Positions 17,161 through 26,470 are shown, counted from the stretch's first letter. The stretch: 64,000 nt of DNA from Paracoccus fistulariae (GCF_028553785.1 NZ_CP067136.1:992001-1056000); one strand, 5' to 3'. The notes: generated from the sequence alone by a model not told the origin. Numbers and translations are program-made.

Positions 17161-17613
17161 ATGTCCGGGTTCACCTCTTATATGGATCGCGCCTTGGCCG
17201 AGGCACGCGCCGCCGCTGATCGCGGCGAGGTGCCGGTGGGCGCGGTTCTGGTCGCCCCGGATGGCCGCATCATCGCATCGGCGGGCAATCGCACGCGAGA
17301 ACTGTCCGACCCGACCGCCCATGCCGAGGTCCTTGCCATCCGCGACGCCTGCGCCAAGATGCGCAGCGAAAGGCTGCCGGGGCACAGCCTCTGGGTGACG
17401 CTGGAGCCCTGTCCGATGTGCGCGGCGGCCATTTCGGCCGCGCGGATCGCCCGGCTGTATTACGGCGCCAGCGACCGGCGCATGGGCGGGGTGGAACACG
17501 GGGCGCGGGTCTTTGACCACCCGCAATGCCACCATCGCCCCGAGATTTATGACGGGCTTGGCGCGCATGAGGCGCGCGGGCTGTTGCAAGATTTCTTTGA
17601 AGGAAGGCGATAG
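17161..17613 (+). CDS. tadA: tRNA-specific adenosine deaminase TadA
   Basis: Deaminates adenosine-34 to inosine in tRNA-Arg(ACG), an essential step. It has 150 residues, with the zinc-binding and proton-shuttle motif HAEVLAIRDAC and LEPCPMCAAAI. The ATG at 17161 gives the family's usual N terminus (SYMDRALAEARAAADRGEVP). No strong ribosome site is visible, and a TTG further upstream only adds unconserved residues. It is divergent from rluB and followed 3 bp later by the HAD gene. Confidence 0.94.
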   Translation: MSGFTSYMDRALAEARAAADRGEVPVGAVLVAPDGRIIASAGNRTRELSDPTAHAEVLAIRDACAKMRSERLPGHSLWVTLEPCPMCAAAISAARIARLYYGASDRRMGGVEHGARVFDHPQCHHRPEIYDGLGAHEARGLLQDFFEGRR

Positions 17614-17616
17614 GCG

Positions 17617-18222
17617 ATGAAGACACATATCATCTTTGATCTGGGTCAGGTATTGATCAACTGGTTTCCCGAGGCCGCCTTTCAGCAGCATTTCGATGAC
17701 GAGGCCGCGATGAAAGCGTGGTTCGAAAAGATCGATTTCAACGGCTGGAACAGAAAGCAGGATGGCGGACGCAGCTTTGCCGAAGGTCTTGCCGCCGCGC
17801 ATGCGGCGCATGGCGATCTGGCCGCGCCGCTGGACGATTATCTGGACCGATTCGGCCTGACCATCACCCAATCCAATGCCGGAACCTGGGAGATCGCCGA
17901 AAATCTGAAGGCCAATGGTCACGACCTTTATGCGATCACCAACTGGGCAGCGGAAACATGGCCCGAGGCGCGCCGCCGTTATCCGCGTCTGGATGATCTG
18001 TTCGAAGATATTCTGGTCTCGGGCATCGAGGGGATGCTGAAACCGGATCCCGGGATCTACCTGACCCTGTGCCAGCGCAACGGTCTGCGCCCGCAGGATT
18101 GCCTGTTCATCGATGACAGCGCGGCCAATGTTCAGGGCGCAATTGATGTGGGAATGGACGCGATCCACTTTACCAGCGCCGGGGACCTGCGCAACGAACT
18201 GACGGTCAGAGGCATCGCATAG
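17617..18222 (+). CDS. HAD-superfamily hydrolase (YihX/dehalogenase-like)
   Basis: Cytosolic HAD phosphatase-like enzyme, 201 residues. Motif I is FDLGQVLINW (nucleophile Asp in DLG form, as in the subfamily with a helical cap inserted after motif I), motif II is ITNWA, motif III Lys is in MLKPDPGIY, and motif IV is FIDDSAANV. The substrate is unknown; relatives act on sugar phosphates or haloacids. It starts 3 bp after tadA and is probably cotranscribed. GGAAGG precedes its ATG. Confidence 0.85.
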   Translation: MKTHIIFDLGQVLINWFPEAAFQQHFDDEAAMKAWFEKIDFNGWNRKQDGGRSFAEGLAAAHAAHGDLAAPLDDYLDRFGLTITQSNAGTWEIAENLKANGHDLYAITNWAAETWPEARRRYPRLDDLFEDILVSGIEGMLKPDPGIYLTLCQRNGLRPQDCLFIDDSAANVQGAIDVGMDAIHFTSAGDLRNELTVRGIA

Positions 18223-18262
18223 CTTGAACCCCGCATCGTTCCCGCCTATACGGTTCTGCGAT

Positions 18263-18336
18263 GCGGGTGTAGCTCAATGGTAGAGCAGCAGCCTTCCAAG
18301 CTGAATACGTGGGTTCGATTCCCATCACCCGCTCCA
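18263..18336 (+). tRNA. tRNA-Gly(TCC)
   Basis: A 74-base cloverleaf with acceptor GCGGGTG paired to CACCCGC and an encoded CCA end. The D arm is GCTC/GAGC and the T arm carries GTTCGATTC. The anticodon loop CTTCCAA gives anticodon TCC. One mismatch sits at the base of the anticodon stem. It reads GGA and, by wobble, GGG. Confidence 0.96.
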
Positions 18337-18440
18337 TCATTCCCGCCAGTCCAACTGCAAGGTACCGTCCCCAACGGGTCGCGACCTTCGGCGTGGCTGC
18401 GGCAGAGGGGCACTGCCGCGCGTCGCCCGGGCATCCCGCC

Positions 18441-19193
18441 CTATGCCAGATAGCTTGCGGCGCCCTGTTCGACAGGCATGTGGACCGGCATGAAACGGTC
18501 CCGCGCCATCAGCTGCGCCAAGGCCTCGCTGACCGCCTTTGGCTGTTCGATGGGGGTCAGGTGGCCGCTATCGGGCAGGATCACCAGTCGCGAATCGGGG
18601 ATATCAACGGCCATGTCGCGATGCATGTCGGGGGGCGTCAGCACGTCGCTTTCGCCGCACAGAACCAGCGTCGGGCAATAGATGTCGTGCAGCAACGGCC
18701 GACTGTCGGGACGCTCGATCAGGCTTTGACGGATGAAAACCTCGGGGCCGAGGCGTTCGGTCATGCTGCGCACACGCGCCGCGATCCGGGCATCCTGCCG
18801 GTTGCCGGGGGCCACATAGATATCCAGCAGCCGTTCGCCAAAGCCGTGGAACTTGGATCCGTTATGCACCATCGAGATCAGGCGCTGGCGTTCGCGGTCG
18901 TGATCCGATCCGTCGGGCAGCATGGTCGTGTCCAGAAGCGCCAGATGGGTCACACGCTCTGGCGCGATGCGCATGATTTCCAGCGCCACGACGCCGCCCA
19001 TGGAAAACCCGGCCAGCGCGAATTCCTCTTCCGCGTTTGCCAGCACGTCCTGCGCCAGTTCCCGCAGCGTGTTGCCCTGCGTGATATCGGCGACCATCGG
19101 CCGTGAAATTTGCGAGAGGGGTTTCAGCTGATCGCGCCAAAGTTCGCCGTCATTGAGAAGGCCCGGGATCAGAATCAATTGCGGTTTAGTCAT
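18441..19193 (-). CDS. Alpha/beta-hydrolase
   Basis: Cytosolic alpha/beta-hydrolase, 250 residues. The nucleophile elbow is GFSMGG, the N-terminal strand is LILIPGLLNDGELW with an oxyanion-type segment, the acid residue is in LCGESDVLTP, and the His is in PDSGHLTPIEQP. Family members include esterases and peroxidases, so the substrate cannot be named. It stands alone on the minus strand, convergent with the tRNA gene and with an AT-rich upstream region. Confidence 0.85.
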   Translation of the reverse strand: MTKPQLILIPGLLNDGELWRDQLKPLSQISRPMVADITQGNTLRELAQDVLANAEEEFALAGFSMGGVVALEIMRIAPERVTHLALLDTTMLPDGSDHDRERQRLISMVHNGSKFHGFGERLLDIYVAPGNRQDARIAARVRSMTERLGPEVFIRQSLIERPDSRPLLHDIYCPTLVLCGESDVLTPPDMHRDMAVDIPDSRLVILPDSGHLTPIEQPKAVSEALAQLMARDRFMPVHMPVEQGAASYLA

Positions 19194-19332
19194 GTCATGT
19201 CACCAAGTTCAATGGTTACCAACCAGGATCGTCCTACACTGCACGTCAGACAAATATATCTTATGATTACCGCTTCCAACGACTGACTATTGGGACAGGT
19301 TCGTTACCAAAACGACACATTTTCGTGCTTAA

Positions 19333-19352
19333 ATGGTGAATCGATGGTGAAT
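19333..19352. repeat. 11-bp spaced direct repeat upstream of the hydrolase gene
   Basis: ATGGTGAAT occurs at 19333-19341 and 19344-19352, one helical turn apart, in an AT-rich 220-bp stretch between pheT and the hydrolase gene. It could be a regulator site. No other feature is seen in this stretch apart from the pheT terminator. Confidence 0.4.
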
Positions 19353-19360
19353 TGATAATG

Positions 19361-19386
19361 AAAATGCCCGGCAAATCGCCGGGCAT
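19361..19386 (-). terminator. Intrinsic terminator of pheT
   Basis: Perfect 8-bp stem TGCCCGGC/GCCGGGCA with a 5-base loop. On the minus strand it is followed by TTTTCATT. It lies 28 bp after the pheT stop. Confidence 0.85.
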
Positions 19387-19413
19387 CCGCCGTTTCGGGA
19401 AGATTCGCGAAGC

Positions 19414-21801
19414 CTAGCTTCGCAACGTGCCGCCGGTCGCTTTCGTGACCTTGTCGATGATCTTCTGGCTGACCGCCTCGATCTCGGCATCGGTCAGGGT
19501 CTTGTCGCGCGGCTGCAGCCGGGCGGTGATGGCGATGGATTTCCGCCCCCCCTCCAGCCCGGTGAACTGGTCAAAGACCGAGACAGAGTCGATCAGCGCC
19601 TTGTCGGCGCCCTGCGCGGCGTTGACAATGGTCATCGCCTCGACCTGCGGATCGACGACGAAGGCAAAGTCACGCTCGACCGCCTGCAATTCGGAACTGT
19701 CCAGCGCCGGGCGGCTGGCCGATTTCGATTTCGGGAAGGGCACATTGGCGATGCGGATGGTAAAGCCCACCGCCGGTCCCTTCACGTCCATCTGGCGCAG
19801 CACCTTGGGGTGCAACTCGCCAAAGCTGGCCAGCACATTCGGGCCAAGCGCGACATTGCCCGCGCGGCCGGGATGCCACCAGCCGTCCAGCTTGCGGTTG
19901 ATCTGCGCCTTGGCCGGCGCCCCAAGCACCGACAGGATCGCCTCGGCATCGGCCTTGGCATCATAGAGATCGACCTTGCGGCGGCTGCCATAGGGATCGC
20001 GCGGCGCATTATGCCCGATCAGCAGGCCCGAGATCTGCGTCGCCTGTTCGCCCGGCTCTGCCCCCGAAAAGACCGGCCCGATTTCGAACAGCGCCAGATC
20101 CATGAAGCCGCGCGCCTGATTGCGGGCCGCAGCCGCCAGAAGTCCCGGCAGCAGATCCGGGCGCATATGGGTCATTTCGCTGCTGATCGGGTTTTCGACG
20201 CGCAGCGCATCGGTGCCGCCGCCGAACAGGCTCGCCGCATCCGCGTCGATGAAGCTGTAGGTCACGCATTCATTATAGCCCAGCGAGGCCGCCTGACGAC
20301 GTGCCGCGCGTTCGCGCATCTGCAGGGGCGTCAGGATCGGCTTTGGCACACCGGCCTGCGGACGCGGCAGGGGCTTGCCTTCCAGCTTGGTCAGGCTGGC
20401 GATGCGGGCGATTTCCTCGACCAGATCGGCCTCGCCCAGCACATCGGGCCGCCATGAGGGCACATGCGCCATGTCACCTTCCATGCGGAAACCCAGTGCC
20501 TCCAACGAGGCGCGCTGCGTCTCGGCCGGGATATCCAGCCCGACAAGGCGTTGCGTGCGGGCGGGATCCAGCGGATAGGCGCGGTCGGTCTGGGGGATCG
20601 CACCGGCGCTGACCACATGAGAGGGCTCTCCTCCGCACAGATCCATCACCATCTGCGTGGCCAGATCCAGACCCTGCAATGTGAAGGCCGGGTCGATGCC
20701 GCGTTCGAAGCGATAGCGGGCATCCGAATTGATCTTCAGCGCCCGGCCCGCCGCCGCAATGCTGATCGGGTCGAAATAGGCGGCCTCGATGAAGACATCC
20801 ACCGTGTCCTCGGACGAGCCAGAGATCGCGCCCCCCATCACGCCCGCAATGCTTTCCGCGCCATTGTCATCGGCGATGACCAGCGTGCCCGCAGGCAGGC
20901 TGTAGGTCTTGTCATCCAGCGCCACGATCTCTTCGCCGTCCTGCGCCGCGCGCAGCACCAGATCGCCCCGGACCTTGGCCGCGTCAAAGACATGCAGCGG
21001 TCGGTTCAGATCGAAGGTGAAGAAATTCGTGATATCGACCAGCGCATTGATCGGGCGCAGTCCGATCGCCTTCAGCCGCTGTTGCAGCCAGGCAGGGCTG
21101 GGGCCATTTTTCAGCCCGCGCACCATGCGACCCGCGAAGAAGGGCACCTTGTCGGCGACTTCTGGCCGGATAAAGACATTGATGCGGCTGTCAAAGCTGC
21201 CCTCGATCTTCGCCTCGGGCACCGGTTTCAGGCGGCCCAGACCACGGGCGGCCAGATCGCGCGCAATGCCATGCACGCCAAGCGCGTCGGGGCGGTTCGG
21301 GGTGATCTTGATATAGATCATCGGGTCGATCTTTTCCGGCGCGTTTTCGGCCAGCCAATCGACGAATTTCTGACCGACCTCGCCCGAGGGCAGTTCGATA
21401 ATCCCGTCATGCTCGTCCGACAGTTCCAGCTCGCGCTCGGATGCCATCATGCCGTGGCTTTCGACGCCACGGATCTTGCCCACGCCCAGCGTCACGTCGA
21501 TGCCGGGAACGTAATCGCCGGGCTTGGCCAGCACCACGGTGATCCCGGCCCGCGCATTCGGCGCGCCGCAGACGATCTGCTTTTCGCCCTCATCCGTCAT
21601 CACCCGGCAGACCCGCAGGCGGTCGGCATCGGGATGCTGTTCGGCCTGCTCGACCTTGGCCAGGGTAAAGCTTTGCAGCCGCGCGGCGGGGTCCGAGACC
21701 TCTTCGACCTCAAGGCCCAGATCGGTCAGCGCCTCGGTGATCTCATCCAGGGTCGCCTCGGTTTCCAGATGCTCTTTGAGCCAGGACAGGGTGAATTTCA
21801 T
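19414..21801 (-). CDS. pheT: Phenylalanyl-tRNA synthetase beta subunit
   Basis: Beta chain of the (alpha-beta)2 enzyme that charges tRNA-Phe, 795 residues. The N terminus is MKFTLSWLKEHLETEATL, followed by the tRNA-binding (OB) domain (HPDADRLRVCRV, IVCGAPNARAG). The B3/B4 editing and B5 domains follow, and the C-terminal ferredoxin-like anticodon-binding domain ends in DAEIEAVSQKII. The start at 21801 is set by GGAAAG upstream. It is not adjacent to pheS: about 3.5 kb with five other genes lies between, two of them on the other strand, so it needs its own promoter. Confidence 0.97.
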   Translation of the reverse strand: MKFTLSWLKEHLETEATLDEITEALTDLGLEVEEVSDPAARLQSFTLAKVEQAEQHPDADRLRVCRVMTDEGEKQIVCGAPNARAGITVVLAKPGDYVPGIDVTLGVGKIRGVESHGMMASERELELSDEHDGIIELPSGEVGQKFVDWLAENAPEKIDPMIYIKITPNRPDALGVHGIARDLAARGLGRLKPVPEAKIEGSFDSRINVFIRPEVADKVPFFAGRMVRGLKNGPSPAWLQQRLKAIGLRPINALVDITNFFTFDLNRPLHVFDAAKVRGDLVLRAAQDGEEIVALDDKTYSLPAGTLVIADDNGAESIAGVMGGAISGSSEDTVDVFIEAAYFDPISIAAAGRALKINSDARYRFERGIDPAFTLQGLDLATQMVMDLCGGEPSHVVSAGAIPQTDRAYPLDPARTQRLVGLDIPAETQRASLEALGFRMEGDMAHVPSWRPDVLGEADLVEEIARIASLTKLEGKPLPRPQAGVPKPILTPLQMRERAARRQAASLGYNECVTYSFIDADAASLFGGGTDALRVENPISSEMTHMRPDLLPGLLAAAARNQARGFMDLALFEIGPVFSGAEPGEQATQISGLLIGHNAPRDPYGSRRKVDLYDAKADAEAILSVLGAPAKAQINRKLDGWWHPGRAGNVALGPNVLASFGELHPKVLRQMDVKGPAVGFTIRIANVPFPKSKSASRPALDSSELQAVERDFAFVVDPQVEAMTIVNAAQGADKALIDSVSVFDQFTGLEGGRKSIAITARLQPRDKTLTDAEIEAVSQKIIDKVTKATGGTLRS

Positions 21802-22029
21802 GACGTCTTTCCACTTCTTTGCCGACCGGCAGGAACGGACGGAACTGCTGCACGCCTTGAACCCGTCCAAGGCCGATTGGTCAAGCGCCTGCACGCAAGT
21901 TTTCGGTTTCGGCTGGCGTTTTGCCGCGAACTGTGGTCGACGGCATTGCCCCGGGCCCATGTTTACACCAGTTTGCATCAGGGAACTGAAACTGCTGCCG
22001 GATGCACGTTAAGAAAGGCAAAGAATTAG

Positions 22030-23376
22030 ATGAGCGATACTGGTTTCACGAAATTTTTCGCAACTGTCGCCGCCGGATGTCTGGCATTCGGGCAACCGGC
22101 CTTGGCGCAGGAGGCCGACACGTCGGTGCAGCTGGAGCCTCTGGGCGGAACAGAGGAGCAAGCGGCCGGTGACGATCTGATGGAATGCGCCGACCTTGGC
22201 GCGGCCCGCTGGATCGCCGACAATTCCGACCTCTCCGACGTGATCTTCAGCGAGGTGCCCCTGTCGCGGCAGATCGCCGTGACGGGCAATCAGCAGGAGG
22301 TTTTCGCCTTTGTCATGTCCGAGGATGGCACCGCCCGGATCGAGGCGCGCGCGGATGAGGGCGACCCGATGATCCAGCTTGTCGCAGCCGACGGGACCGC
22401 GCTGGCGGAAAATGACGACACGCCTTCGACGCTGAATTCCAGCCTGCAGAAAGACCTGACTGCCGGGCGCTACTGCGTCGTGCTGTCCAATATCCGCAGC
22501 GAGAATATGGCCGCGACGCTGCAAATCAGCCGCCCCGAGCAGCCGCCTTTGCTGAACGAGGAAAGCACCGCCTCGGCAAGCGCCACCCTGGTCGAGACCT
22601 GCACCCCGGAAACAGAGGCAACGGCGCTGGCAGACGGACCGCTTAATGCCGCGCTGGCCCAGGGCCCGGTCTCTGTCCCCGCCGATGGCACCGCGACCAG
22701 CTATTTCCGCTTTACCCTGTCAGAGGCGACCCCGCTGACGCTGCGCGGAACCAGTCAGGATCTGGACCCGCTGATCAAGCTGTTCGGCGCCGATGGCGAG
22801 ATGCTGGCCGAAGATGACGACACAGAGGGCACCAATGCGCGGCTGGATTACGCCGATACCCTTGCCGCAGGCGATTACTGCCTGGGCATCGCGGCCTATT
22901 CGGCGCAGCCGGGCGATATGACGGTCTTGGCCGAAAAGCTGGATCGCGAGGCATTCCTGCGCCGCGCCTATCAGCAAGGCAATCTGGTGCCGCCGATGGA
23001 TGGCAGCTTCCCGATGGAAACAATCGACCTGACGTCCGAGCGTCGGGCAGTGCTGCTGAACAGTGGCGGGGCAAACTGGCTGCGCTTTACGCTTGATCAG
23101 CCGCGCATGCTGGTCGCGCATGCCCAGGGAGAGATGCTGGGCGTGGATACCAAGCTGGCGCTTTTTGCCGAACGCGGCGATCTTATCGGCCAGAATGACG
23201 ACAATGACCGTGGCAGCACCGACAGCACGCTTGGCCCCGTCCTGCTGCAACCGGGCCGCTATGCCATGGCCGTCAGCGATCTGAACCGCGAGGGCCCGTC
23301 CGAGGGCGGCGTGGTGCGCCCGATCGGTATCTCGCTGGAGCTTTACGGCCTGATCCAGCCGGAACAGGCGCAGTAA
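22030..23376 (+). CDS. Secreted protein with three PPC-like (pre-peptidase C-terminal) repeats
   Basis: Hypothetical secreted protein, 448 residues. The signal peptide ends at PALAQE. Three beta-sandwich units (about 81-160, 221-300, 348-425) share the pattern DPxIxLxxxDGxxLAENDD, then a short loop and LxAGxYCV, typical of PPC domains usually attached to secreted proteases. Here no catalytic domain is present. A cysteine near each of the first two AGxYC motifs, and further Cys residues earlier, suggest disulfides. The acidic NDD turns may bind calcium. It is divergent from pheT. Role unknown, perhaps envelope-associated. Confidence 0.75.
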   Translation: MSDTGFTKFFATVAAGCLAFGQPALAQEADTSVQLEPLGGTEEQAAGDDLMECADLGAARWIADNSDLSDVIFSEVPLSRQIAVTGNQQEVFAFVMSEDGTARIEARADEGDPMIQLVAADGTALAENDDTPSTLNSSLQKDLTAGRYCVVLSNIRSENMAATLQISRPEQPPLLNEESTASASATLVETCTPETEATALADGPLNAALAQGPVSVPADGTATSYFRFTLSEATPLTLRGTSQDLDPLIKLFGADGEMLAEDDDTEGTNARLDYADTLAAGDYCLGIAAYSAQPGDMTVLAEKLDREAFLRRAYQQGNLVPPMDGSFPMETIDLTSERRAVLLNSGGANWLRFTLDQPRMLVAHAQGEMLGVDTKLALFAERGDLIGQNDDNDRGSTDSTLGPVLLQPGRYAMAVSDLNREGPSEGGVVRPIGISLELYGLIQPEQAQ

Positions 23377-23495
23377 CAGAACACGGGGCGCGGAGCGATT
23401 TCCGCGCCCTCTTCTTGCCAAAACCGGCATCGTTCCTATGTTTTCATCGGCAGCGGCAAATCCGCCGCGACGATTTGAAAAGGACATGCACCAGG

Positions 23496-23810
23496 ATGAA
23501 CACGACCCAACAATTGCTGATCGAGCAGCGCGTCACGAATGAGGCGAAATCGCCCCTCGTCGCCTATCTGCTGCTTCTGCTGCTGTGGGGCTTCGGGGTG
23601 CACCGGATGTATCTGGGTCGCTGGGCCAGCGGGCTGATCATGCTGCTGATGTGGGGCATTGGCTGGCTGACCGCGCCGATCCTGATCGGCTGGCCGCTGA
23701 TTGCGCTGGTCTCGGTCTGGGTGGTGATCGACATCTTCCTGATCCCCGGCATGATCCGCGACGATAACGCCGTGACGCGTCAGCGCCTGATGGCCGAAAT
23801 GGCGCGCTGA
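23496..23810 (+). CDS. TM2-domain membrane protein
   Basis: Inner-membrane protein of 104 residues. The TM2 signature is visible: a first helix with LLLLLLWGFGVHRMYLGR, then a second hydrophobic block through about residue 80, and the end IFLIPGMIR before a charged tail. TM2 proteins have no settled function in bacteria. I start at the ATG at 23496 because the upstream frame has no homologous look; an AGG directly before it is weak. It follows the PPC gene by 119 bp and is closed by a strong terminator. Confidence 0.8.
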   Translation: MNTTQQLLIEQRVTNEAKSPLVAYLLLLLLWGFGVHRMYLGRWASGLIMLLMWGIGWLTAPILIGWPLIALVSVWVVIDIFLIPGMIRDDNAVTRQRLMAEMAR

Positions 23811-23828
23811 CCCCGCCGATATCTTGTG

Positions 23829-23864
23829 AAGGGCCGCTGCCGGATCACCGCAGCGGCCCTTTTG
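23829..23864 (+). terminator. Intrinsic terminator after the TM2 gene
   Basis: Perfect 10-bp stem GGGCCGCTGC/GCAGCGGCCC with a 9-base loop, followed by TTTT. It abuts the stop of the convergent DUF6173-like gene. Confidence 0.88.
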
Positions 23865-23866
23865 CG

Positions 23867-24271
23867 TCACAGATCGGCGCCAAAGCCGATCCGGTAGGGT
23901 TTCTGATCCGCAGGCGGTGGCACTGCAATCAGCAGGAAACTCAGCTGCGAGATATGCTGGATGATCAGCACCTGCTGCGCGCCGTTCAGCATTCCGGAAA
24001 ATTCGATGATATTGGGGTTCTTGTAGCTCATCCCGCGCACATGCAGCGCCTGCCCTGCCCCCATATCGGCCAGTTGCAGCCCCAGTTCGTGATCCTCAGG
24101 CAGTTGCGCCTGAAAGGCTTTCACGCGACCAAGAATATGGTTGAAGACCTCTTCCGCGGCATAAAGCATGGCCGCCTGCTCTGCCTCGGCACAGATGGCC
24201 TTGTCGGGCGAGATTGCGGGCACTCCGCCATCCGCTGCCTGGCCTTTCGCGTCGTCAGAGGACTGGCTCAT
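23867..24271 (-). CDS. Conserved hypothetical protein (DUF6173-like)
   Basis: Soluble protein of about 134 residues, function unknown. Conserved-looking parts are VFNHILGRVKAFQAQLPEDH, then LHVRGMSYKNPNIIEFSG, QQVLIIQHISQLSFLLIAVP and the end YRIGF. I remember this pattern as DUF6173 of Rhodobacterales but could not check. The ATG at 24271 is chosen; a TTG 16 codons upstream is possible and neither has a clear ribosome site. Convergent with the TM2 gene. Confidence 0.65.
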   Translation of the reverse strand: MSQSSDDAKGQAADGGVPAISPDKAICAEAEQAAMLYAAEEVFNHILGRVKAFQAQLPEDHELGLQLADMGAGQALHVRGMSYKNPNIIEFSGMLNGAQQVLIIQHISQLSFLLIAVPPPADQKPYRIGFGADL

Positions 24272-24344
24272 CGTCGTTGAAAATCGCTTTCTTCCGGGGT
24301 TTTCGAAGGGAACGGACAAGGCTTATCCGCCTTTTCCACCAATG

Positions 24345-24608
24345 TCACTTGCCCTGCGACATCCGGTACAGCCGAACTTCCCGCCACAGCTTGATCGTCG
24401 GCTTCAATGCGAACAGCACCGACCCGATGACGAAAAACCATGTCGCGGTGAACATCCAGCTTTGCCAGAAGAACATGATCGAGCCGATCAGAAAGCACAG
24501 CGCCGCCCCGAAATCGACGCCAGTATGCGCAATCTCGAACTGCTGCCTGACGCGTTCGGAGGCGTTGTCAGTGGGCTGATTGCGGAAAATGCTGTCGAAA
24601 AAGCTCAA
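24345..24608 (-). CDS. YrhK-like small membrane protein
   Basis: Protein of 87 residues with two hydrophobic helices separated by a short turn (FGAALCFLIGSIMFFW, then WFFVIGSVLFALKPTIKLW), the pattern of the YrhK-like domain. The start is TTG at 24608: AGGAG lies six bases upstream, and the next residues fit the family. It has no known function. It may share a transcript with the 23867 gene 73 bp downstream. Confidence 0.75.
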   Translation of the reverse strand: MSFFDSIFRNQPTDNASERVRQQFEIAHTGVDFGAALCFLIGSIMFFWQSWMFTATWFFVIGSVLFALKPTIKLWREVRLYRMSQGK

Positions 24609-24748
24609 TGGTGACTCCTGTGGCAGTTCTCACTTTTAAAAGAACCGAAGCTATATCTTGTGTGACAAGTGTTCACCACACCTCGTTTCAAAGGGATAAA
24701 TTTGACTCGCTGCAATAAGCTCTTTTAACAATTATCCGACAAAGCACG

Positions 24749-25288
24749 TCAGTCTCCTGATTGAGCTTCCTCATCAGGGCCTTGCTGAGCACGAGTGAAC
24801 GCTTTCAAGATTTTCTCGCCCTCCTCCTCTGATGGGAAGAATTCTTTGCGAATAACAACGATATAGCGATCACGAGAGCATTGAAAGTTCTGCCACTGCC
24901 GCTTCCTCTCAGTATACTGCTTTCTACGCTCGTCTTCTTTTTCTTCTCTTTTGGCATCCGCCCATTTTTTAACGGCCTTGGCGTAGTCCTTTGCTGAGAA
25001 ATATACAGCACCAAGCGCATCGACCTCTTTGCCATCAATATAAAGGGCGAGTCTTCTGGCTGCGACTTCAAAACGCGATTGAGTAAGTATTTCGTCCTCT
25101 CGCGCGCGTCTGTTATTGCTGTCGACGAAATCCTGAGCGGCCTCCAGAAACTCAATCGCAGCTTCACGTTTTTCGCTGCGCATCTGCAGCTGCCTGTCCA
25201 GTTCTTTCTGGTGCGGATAAACCTTATACGCGACCCACAAAGCAGCGGATGAAGCCATTAGAGCGCCTACGAGCGCAAATGCACTCAC
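24749..25288 (-). CDS. Hypothetical membrane-anchored protein, low GC, overlapping pheS
   Basis: About 179 residues. I start at the GTG at 25288 because GGGAGGG lies eight bases upstream, and the GTGA overlap with the pheS stop couples translation. One N-terminal hydrophobic helix (about 5-22, [19 protein letters not shown]) is followed by a highly charged, probably coiled-coil region ([33 protein letters not shown]) and a C-terminal part with [17 protein letters not shown]. Base composition is clearly more AT-rich than the neighbouring genes, so recent acquisition is likely. I do not recognise the family. Confidence 0.65.
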   Translation of the reverse strand: MSAFALVGALMASSAALWVAYKVYPHQKELDRQLQMRSEKREAAIEFLEAAQDFVDSNNRRAREDEILTQSRFEVAARRLALYIDGKEVDALGAVYFSAKDYAKAVKKWADAKREEKEDERRKQYTERKRQWQNFQCSRDRYIVVIRKEFFPSEEEGEKILKAFTRAQQGPDEEAQSGD

Positions 25289-26364
25289 CTGCTTAACCCT
25301 CCCGCCACGCTGGGCACGTCGCCCGGAACGAAACCGTAATGGCGCAGCCAGCGCAGGTCGCTTTCGAAGAAGGCGCGAAGGTCGGGGATGCCGTATTTCA
25401 GCATCGCCATGCGATCGATGCCCATGCCGAAGGCAAAGCCCTGCCATTCATTCGGATCCACGCCGCCCGAACGCAGCACATGCGGATGGACCATGCCAGA
25501 GCCCAGAACCTCCAGCCAGTCATCGCCCTCGCCCACGATCAGCTTGCCGTCGACCCAGGAGCACTGGATATCGACCTCGGCCGAGGGTTCGGTGAAGGGG
25601 AAATGGCTGGCGCGGAAGCGGGTTTTGACGCGGGTGCCGAAATAGGCGCTGAAGAATTCCTCGACCGTCCATTTCAGCTGGGCCATCGAAATGTCGCGGC
25701 CAATGGCCAGACCCTCGATCTGGTGGAACATCGGGGCGTGGGTCTGGTCCATATCCATGCGATAGACGCGGCCCGGTGCAATCACCCGGATCGGCGCGCC
25801 GTGATCCTGCATGGCACGGATCTGGACCGGACTGGTATGGGTCCGCAGCACATGCGGCGGACGGTCATCGCCCGGGGCGCGGTGCATGAAGAAGGTGTCA
25901 TGTTCCTGCCGCGCCGGATGTTCGGGCGCAATGTTCAGCGCGTCGAAATTATACCAGTCGGTTTCGATCTGCGGCCCCTCGGCCACGGCGAAGCCCATAT
26001 CGGCGAAAATCGCGGTAACCTCATCGGAGACCTGACTGATCGGGTGGATCGTGCCCTGACGGCGGGGACGGCCCGGCAGGGTCACATCCAGCCATTCCTC
26101 GGCCAGTCGCGCCTCCAGCGCCGCATCCTCAAGCGAGGCCTTGCGGGCGCGCAGCGCGCTGTCCAATTCGTCGCGCAGGGCGTTCAGCGCCTTGCCGGTG
26201 GTCTGGCGTTCCTCGGGCGTCATCTTGCCCAATTCGCGCATTTTCAGGCTGATCTCACCCTTCTTGCCAAGGGCGGACAGGCGCACGTCCTCGATCGCGG
26301 CGGGATCGGCGGCGTCCTTGATACGGTCAAGCCATTGCTGGCGGAGGGGGGAAAGATCATCCAT
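25285..26364 (-). CDS. pheS: Phenylalanyl-tRNA synthetase alpha subunit
   Basis: Catalytic alpha chain, 359 residues. The N-terminal coiled-coil arm (about 1-90) is followed by the class II core: motif 1 around [19 protein letters not shown], motif 2 near [15 protein letters not shown], and motif 3 [16 protein letters not shown]. Its stop overlaps the GTG of the downstream low-GC gene. pheT lies further downstream, not directly adjacent. No leader peptide or T box is seen upstream. Confidence 0.97.
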   Translation of the reverse strand: MDDLSPLRQQWLDRIKDAADPAAIEDVRLSALGKKGEISLKMRELGKMTPEERQTTGKALNALRDELDSALRARKASLEDAALEARLAEEWLDVTLPGRPRRQGTIHPISQVSDEVTAIFADMGFAVAEGPQIETDWYNFDALNIAPEHPARQEHDTFFMHRAPGDDRPPHVLRTHTSPVQIRAMQDHGAPIRVIAPGRVYRMDMDQTHAPMFHQIEGLAIGRDISMAQLKWTVEEFFSAYFGTRVKTRFRASHFPFTEPSAEVDIQCSWVDGKLIVGEGDDWLEVLGSGMVHPHVLRSGGVDPNEWQGFAFGMGIDRMAMLKYGIPDLRAFFESDLRWLRHYGFVPGDVPSVAGGLSR

Positions 26365-26420
26365 CGTCGTGCCTCGGCATTCTGGTCGGTCAAGCCGTTA
26401 GCATTTGTGGACGGGATGGA

Positions 26421-26451
26421 AAAGCCTTGGCCGCGATTTCGGCGGCCAAGG
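26421..26451 (-). terminator. Probable terminator of the AGCS symporter gene
   Basis: CCTTGGCCGC and GCGGCCAAGG form a long stem with a short loop. On the minus strand it is followed by CTTTTCC, a short T run. Confidence 0.7.
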
Positions 26452-26470
26452 AGATGTTGAAAGGCGGATC

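Noticed and set aside
24749..25447. Long N-terminal extension of the low-GC gene into pheS
   Set aside because: The extension is out-of-frame reading of pheS. The GTG at 25288 has the only good ribosome site.
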